From contig CAYMBX010000007.1 in the NCBI GenBank assembly GCA_964388785.1, positions 1 through 37,977 on the forward strand: a DNA stretch of 37,977 nt, written 5' to 3'. The DNA is from VGKU01 sp964388785. Its GTDB lineage: Bacteria > Patescibacteriota > Patescibacteriia > UBA9934 > GWF2-40-263. A program made the position numbers and the translations under genes. The notes under the pieces were generated by a model. The model did no database searches and was not told where the DNA came from. It was given only the letters and a program-made list of their open reading frames with translations. Below, piece after piece: positions 34,388-37,977 of the stretch (positions are counted from its first letter, which is position 1; each line of letters opens with the position of its first letter).

Positions 34388-34861
34388 ATGCAAACAACCA
34401 TGATTTCACGCCTGATTCAGACATCACTTATGAGTCTTGTTTCCGCAGCATTCGTCTTCTCTGCGCTCGTGAATCAAGTACATGCGGCTTCCATCAATGC
34501 ATCCATTTCAGTGCTTGTAAAAACAGAGAGCTCGAGCGAGGTCTATTGGATCAAAAACGGAGAAAAACACTCGTTTCCAAACTATCAAGTTTACAAAAGT
34601 TGGTTCAACACGTTTGACTCCGTCAAACTAGTGAGTGAAAAACGCCTGGCCTCCATCCCAAGTGGCAAACCGATCTCTGTAAAACCCGGATCTGCCCCTC
34701 TGATGTTTACAGGAAACAACTCAGTCTATTACGTCACAAAAGAGTATACATTGAAAACGATTACTTCTCCTGAAATTGCGGAAAAGCGTTTTGGTAAAGA
34801 CTGGCAATCAAAAATCATTGTTCTGCCAAGTACGTATCAAAACGATTATCAAATCAAATAA
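34388..34861 (+). CDS. Secreted protein with a CPR-type surface repeat domain
   Basis: 157 residues. A signal peptide (about 1-33, SLVSAAFVFSALVNQVHA, cleavage after AHA-like VHA) is followed by a domain with VYWIKNGEKHSFPNYQVYKSWF and later VYYVTKEYTLKTITS. The pattern of a Tyr/Trp strand, 'GEKHSFPN', a 'YKSWF' helix and a Val-Lys-Pro-Gly strand recurs in exported proteins of Parcubacteria, often in long surface proteins. This one is a single small unit. A strong promoter suggests abundance. Function unknown. An alternative start is Met5. Confidence 0.8.
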   Translation: MQTTMISRLIQTSLMSLVSAAFVFSALVNQVHAASINASISVLVKTESSSEVYWIKNGEKHSFPNYQVYKSWFNTFDSVKLVSEKRLASIPSGKPISVKPGSAPLMFTGNNSVYYVTKEYTLKTITSPEIAEKRFGKDWQSKIIVLPSTYQNDYQIK

Positions 34862-34867
34862 TATCGC

Positions 34868-34893
34868 AAACGACCGGTCAAAACCGGTCGTTT
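34868..34893 (+). terminator. Terminator of the secreted-protein gene
   Basis: Perfect 11-bp stem AAACGACCGGT / ACCGGTCGTTT with loop CAAA, then GATTTAA. Confidence 0.8.
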
Positions 34894-34897
34894 GATT

Positions 34898-34920
34898 TAA
34901 AAAACACGGGAAGTCCGTGT
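34898..34920 (-). terminator. Terminator of pyrE
   Basis: Stem ACACGG / CCGTGT on the minus strand with a 5-nt loop, followed by TTTTTAA. It begins at the pyrE stop codon. Confidence 0.75.
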
Positions 34921-35594
34921 CAGTTGATCGAAGTCGATAGGTAGGAAAGAGCCCGATCGTGCGTCATGGCGTCGATGCGCCCAGCGCGATGATAGTAGTC
35001 GATGAGCTCGCGGACGCCGTAGAGCGCGTGCACACGCACGCCTTCTTGACGAACGCGATCTGCTCCGCCTTGCTCGCGGTCGACCACGACGATGAGGTCT
35101 TCGATGACCATGCCCGCCTCGCGAAGCACAGCGATCGCTTCGAGCTTCGTGTCCGCGGCCGTGACGACGTCATCCACGAGCAAGATGCGCGCACCCGGCT
35201 TGAAGCCGTTCATCGAAGCGATCCCCGTGATGCGCCTCGATCCGTCGCCCTTCATCTCCTTGACGAGCGTGATCACCTTTGAGTCCACGTCATCGTCCAA
35301 GTGCCACATGCCTTTGGCAAGCGGCTCGCCCGCATTGGGAATTCCGCAGACTCCGTCGAATTCCCCGGACAAAACCTCCCGAAACCCAAACCCGATGGCT
35401 TTGCACACGTATGAGTTGATCGGGCCGGGCTTGGGGTTCTCGGGCGTCCGAAGATTGAAGAAGAATGGCGAGGGCGGTGCGTCTGGCTGCGTCTCATGCA
35501 GCTTGAGACGAAATGACCCAAACTGGACAGCTCCAACGGACATCAATGAGTCCGCGAGCATCCGCCCATTGGGCCGCTTGATGAAACTCCCCAT
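34920..35594 (-). CDS. pyrE: Orotate phosphoribosyltransferase
   Basis: 224 residues from the ATG at 35594, which has a strong SD (AGGAGG, 8 nt upstream). It converts orotate and PRPP to OMP. The PRPP motif ILLVDDVVTAADTKLEAI is clear, with GVCGIPNAGEPLA as the PPi loop. The C-terminal half is typical type I PRTase. Codons are mostly GC-ending and the style matches pyrB. No pyrF, pyrC or pyrD is nearby. It has its own promoter (35633-35661) and terminator, as a single-gene unit. Confidence 0.9.
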   Translation of the reverse strand: MGSFIKRPNGRMLADSLMSVGAVQFGSFRLKLHETQPDAPPSPFFFNLRTPENPKPGPINSYVCKAIGFGFREVLSGEFDGVCGIPNAGEPLAKGMWHLDDDVDSKVITLVKEMKGDGSRRITGIASMNGFKPGARILLVDDVVTAADTKLEAIAVLREAGMVIEDLIVVVDREQGGADRVRQEGVRVHALYGVRELIDYYHRAGRIDAMTHDRALSYLSTSIN

Positions 35595-35632
35595 GCGTGA
35601 CACCTCCTGTACCACCTCCACGCGAAAAAAAA

Positions 35633-35661
35633 ATTCTACTCGCCTTCATGTGATTCGTCAA
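35633..35661 (-). promoter_or_regulatory. Promoter of pyrE
   Basis: -35 TTGACG (35656-35661), 17-bp spacer, -10 TAGAAT (35633-35638), minus strand. Confidence 0.78.
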
Positions 35662-35665
35662 AATC

Positions 35666-35696
35666 AAAAACAGACCACGCATGTGATCTGTTTTTT
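35666..35696. terminator. Bidirectional terminator between pyrE and the protease operon
   Basis: Stem CAGA-CAC / GTG-TCTG with one mismatch and loop GCAT, flanked by A and T runs on both sides. On the minus strand it follows a TAG at 35705 that ends the in-frame extension of the protease gene. Confidence 0.75.
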
Positions 35697-35704
35697 GGTG
35701 GACC

Positions 35705-35902
35705 CTACGTGTCTGGGTTGGAACCAGTTATTGGTGGAATTGAAGGAGTGGATGGCGTTGGGACAGATGTGTCTTGCGACGTGACCCCCCATGCGGCACT
35801 CACTATTGTTGACTGACGGGACATGATTCGAATATTTGATTGGCGGAAGGCCTTTCCTGTTCCTGAATTTGTTGTGCCATAGGTGTGACGAATCGGGTGA
35901 GG
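35705..35902 (-). pseudogene. In-frame 65-codon extension after the protease stop codon
   Basis: After the TAA at 35903-35905 the same frame stays open for 65 codons to a TAG (35705), right before the terminator. The reading begins PHPIRHTYGTTNSG and ends with a Ser/Thr/Pro-rich stretch (VPTPSTPSIPPITGSNPDT), a plausible linker or tail. The trypsin fold itself already seems complete at the TAA. It may be a lost C-terminal tail, a readthrough product, a base-calling error at the stop, or chance. Confidence 0.35.
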
Positions 35903-36610
35903 TTACAGAAGATCGAACAAGTAATGACTTGGGGTCACCGCAGCCAGCTTTCCTCCAGTATCGTCTGAAATTGTGCCGTGCATGAAGCCATAACACTTCA
36001 CTCCGCCACTTTTGATAGCTAGTGCTCCTATTTTTTTGAAACCAATAGTAAAAACTGGGCATCCGCTATAACCGCCGATGCTTGGATTTTCAAGGATAAA
36101 GAAATTGCATGGCTGTTTGGTATCAAAGCGTGGCAATGTAACAAGCCCACTTGAAGCCCTGGAAACAAAGGTTAAGGGCGAAAAGAATTCTCCAACACCA
36201 AGACCCAACGGAAAGCCAAAAGCTGTTAAGTCATCATCTCGACTTGCCGCGTTCAACTCTTTATCAAAAAGATCAATTGGTAAGAATCTTCCCTCGAAAA
36301 GTTGCTCATTACCAGACACCGAAACTTCCCTGATAGCAATATCTGCTTGATCGTGATGTTTCCACGAACTTCCTATCTTGGCAAAAGACTCAAGCTGTAA
36401 TGTAACTGGTCGATCATCTGCACCACCAAGCACCAAAATGGACGTTGATTCCATTTTTCTAGCAACGTGTGAAGCCGTCACAATAAAAAGGCGTTCATCA
36501 GCACTACAAATCAATACACCTGTTCCGATTTGATGTTTACCGTCAGGTTGTGGCTGCCGCAAGTTTATGACCGTTCTGGCGAGTTGATCTCGCGGGTGTG
36601 TCATTTCCAT
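35903..36610 (-). CDS. Trypsin-like serine protease (S1/HtrA fold)
   Basis: 235 residues. The triad is visible: His48 in FIVTASHVA, Asp90 in HHDQADIAI and Ser182 in IGGYSGCPVF. No signal peptide or membrane helix precedes it, so it should be cytoplasmic, unlike most HtrA proteases, and there is no PDZ domain. It is the third gene of a compact operon after a GHKL ATPase and a STAS-like protein (25-nt gap). Cytoplasmic trypsin-like proteases beside ATP-dependent sensors are recurrent in predicted bacterial conflict systems. Base composition is more AT-rich than the core genes. No SD. Confidence 0.88.
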   Translation of the reverse strand: MEMTHPRDQLARTVINLRQPQPDGKHQIGTGVLICSADERLFIVTASHVARKMESTSILVLGGADDRPVTLQLESFAKIGSSWKHHDQADIAIREVSVSGNEQLFEGRFLPIDLFDKELNAASRDDDLTAFGFPLGLGVGEFFSPLTFVSRASSGLVTLPRFDTKQPCNFFILENPSIGGYSGCPVFTIGFKKIGALAIKSGGVKCYGFMHGTISDDTGGKLAAVTPSHYLFDLL

Positions 36611-36635
36611 ATTGAATCATCTATATCGACTTGTT

Positions 36636-36935
36636 CTAATCTCTGCGAACAGAAATTCGTGATCTATCATCCGCACTCATTGTCTTTAAAACTTTTTGCA
36701 GTTGAAAGAAAATGGATTCATTTGGTTCTTCGACGACGACCATTCCCGAATTTTTGAGAAGTCTCGTGAGAAGTTCATCTAAAAATGACGGGGTGGCATC
36801 TTCGACCCCATGGAAATCCAAAATCGTATTGTCACAGTCTGGTGTCACGGAAACGCGCTGAACCATATCAGCAGCAGTTTTTCTGTTGGCAAAGGATTTA
36901 CCGAACTCCCCAACTTTTAATTCAAAACTCTTCAT
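36636..36935 (-). CDS. STAS-like protein, DUF4325 type
   Basis: 99 residues. The central part NTILDFHGVEDATPSFLDELL is the strand-turn-helix of STAS-like DUF4325 proteins, with Ser69-type positions replaced by SFLDE. Such proteins are often encoded beside GHKL ATPases, recalling anti-sigma kinase/antagonist pairs (SpoIIAB/SpoIIAA). It starts 4 nt after the ATPase gene and precedes the protease gene. Soluble, no other domain. Confidence 0.78.
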   Translation of the reverse strand: MKSFELKVGEFGKSFANRKTAADMVQRVSVTPDCDNTILDFHGVEDATPSFLDELLTRLLKNSGMVVVEEPNESIFFQLQKVLKTMSADDRSRISVRRD

Positions 36936-36939
36936 ACTT

Positions 36940-37875
36940 TTAGATGCTTTTAATATACTCCTGAATCAAATTTTTGTAATCGGGAGATAGATCCTGAAAT
37001 ACGTCAGTTTTGACATACACAGCACAACCAAGCACTGGGAACTTCAAAGATGAAGTCCTAATCCTTCCACCCTCAACATATAAGACACCACATCCAGACA
37101 CCACAATTAATCTTGATGATGGATGCAGCCGACAGCACTGACTCAAGTAGTACAGTCCAATACCACTATTCCCAAGATCGCGATCTGGATGAGGGGCATG
37201 TCTTGGATTACATGAAATGCCTGACTGAATTGCTCGTTCGATTATTTCATCATCTTTCAGCCTCAAAAACTCCTTTCTTAATAGTGGATTTGTTAAAAAA
37301 CTACCACTGATTCCTCGTCCGCGATCGAAAACACAGAATTCAAGCTGTGATGAATCGTCTGCATATCTAGCAACCGCGATTACCTCACTTGTTGCGGCAG
37401 AGTGATCAAAAGCGTTTGCAATTACCTCACGATAATGAATCATCAATTCTTTGAAAAATCCTGAATCGGATGTCTTGGAGCCGATCGTACTTTTTAAAAT
37501 CCTTCCGATTTCTTCTTCACCTATATGTTCTTGAACTTTAAATGTTTCGAAGTCATTTGGAAACTCCTTTTTCAAAATATCAAAATCTCTTCCCGTTAAC
37601 CGTGTGAGAAACCGTGAATTCCTCATCAACTGTTCCGAGCCTGGATCAACTATCAACTGTTTCTCGCACTGAATGCCCAGTGTTTCGTAAGCAAGGTGCC
37701 AGATATAAACTAAAGACAGTAAGTGGACTTCTTTCACCTTTGCCATGTTTAAAATTATCCTGTCATCTGTATTGACCCTTTTATTCTGCAGCTTCGCAAA
37801 TTCGTTTGAAATTTTGTCGATGTATTGTGGTGTACTGCCAATCCTGACTCCCCTCAAATCAATCTGGAGATCCAT
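36940..37875 (-). CDS. GHKL (HATPase_c) ATP-binding protein with N-terminal STAS-like region
   Basis: 311 residues. The GHKL boxes are clear: N box HYREVIANAFDHS (Glu150, Asn154), G1 DRGRG at 184-188 and G2 GNSGIG at 235-240. There is no phospho-acceptor His domain, so it is not a classical sensor kinase; it fits the anti-sigma-factor or MutL/Hsp90-like branch. Residues about 1-95 look STAS-like (DDRIILNMAKVKEVHLLSLVYIW). First gene of the operon, followed after 4 nt by a STAS-like partner. It could switch the state of the downstream protease. No SD. Confidence 0.85.
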   Translation of the reverse strand: MDLQIDLRGVRIGSTPQYIDKISNEFAKLQNKRVNTDDRIILNMAKVKEVHLLSLVYIWHLAYETLGIQCEKQLIVDPGSEQLMRNSRFLTRLTGRDFDILKKEFPNDFETFKVQEHIGEEEIGRILKSTIGSKTSDSGFFKELMIHYREVIANAFDHSAATSEVIAVARYADDSSQLEFCVFDRGRGISGSFLTNPLLRKEFLRLKDDEIIERAIQSGISCNPRHAPHPDRDLGNSGIGLYYLSQCCRLHPSSRLIVVSGCGVLYVEGGRIRTSSLKFPVLGCAVYVKTDVFQDLSPDYKNLIQEYIKSI

Positions 37876-37938
37876 AATAAATTTTCACATGTTTAGCTTC
37901 CGCAGCTTAACATATCTTTAGGTTCCACACAGACTTAT

Positions 37939-37953
37939 TGATAAACCTTATCA
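37939..37953. promoter_or_regulatory. Palindrome upstream of the ATPase operon
   Basis: TGATAA-ACC-TTATCA, a perfect 6-bp inverted repeat 64 nt before the first ATG of the operon. It is a possible operator. No convincing -35/-10 pair is visible in the remaining sequence to the window edge. Confidence 0.3.
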
Positions 37954-37977
37954 GACCGAAACTCATAACAAAGAGTT

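Noticed and set aside
35092..35784. Plus-strand ORF of 230 codons
   Set aside because: It covers pyrE in antisense, crosses the pyrE promoter and a terminator, and has no recognisable domain.

Overview
The window looks like a chromosomal piece of a Candidatus Patescibacteria (CPR) bacterium, probably of the Parcubacteria/Uhrbacteria-Magasanikbacteria kind. This is an inference from several things seen together: a divergent 16S 3' end with changes in usual primer sites, a compact type IV pilus operon with PilB, PilT, PilC, PilM and several pseudopilins, very tight gene packing, resident genes that nearly all lack a Shine-Dalgarno (SD) sequence, and a short secreted protein of a type common in these bacteria. 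No 23S or 5S gene follows the 16S gene, which ends at its own terminator.

Layout. 1-452 is the 3' end of 16S rRNA. 653-994 is an unknown small gene, followed by a promoter and a tRNA-Ile/tRNA-Phe unit. 11711-1481 (minus) is a colinear run: an alpha/beta hydrolase, pilB, pilT, pilC, a GspH-like pseudopilin, a giant beta-propeller minor pilin, two more minor pseudopilins, pilM and a major-type pilin. 11790-11957 holds tRNA-Pro and tRNA-Gly, then pyrB (plus). 20850-13017 (minus) is rpoB-rpoC, a strong terminator and ruvC. Upstream of rpoB lies a likely structured non-coding RNA (about 21208-21374, minus) with its own consensus promoter, then a GC-rich cluster of three unrecognised genes (24113-21643, minus) with two palindromic repeat elements. 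24364-28629 (plus) is ftsK, a RodZ-like HTH membrane gene and recA. 31501-28686 (minus) is rpsF-ssb-rpsR and epmA-efp. 31619-32785 (plus) is a TRM11-type methyltransferase, convergent with ychF. Then come a 57-residue SD-bearing ORF, a secreted protein and pyrE. The right end (37875-35903, minus) is a more AT-rich three-gene operon: GHKL ATPase, STAS-like DUF4325-type protein and trypsin-like protease.

Two patterns cut across the layout. First, resident genes start without an SD, and several (ftsK, ychF, the methyltransferase, ruvC) have a -10 box so close to the ATG that their mRNAs should be leaderless or nearly so. In contrast pyrB, pyrE, the 57-residue ORF and the 21643-24113 cluster have strong SDs and GC-ending codons, suggesting a different origin or translation regime. 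Second, the best candidates for something new are the right-end ATPase/STAS/protease operon, the RNA upstream of rpoB and the giant propeller pilin.
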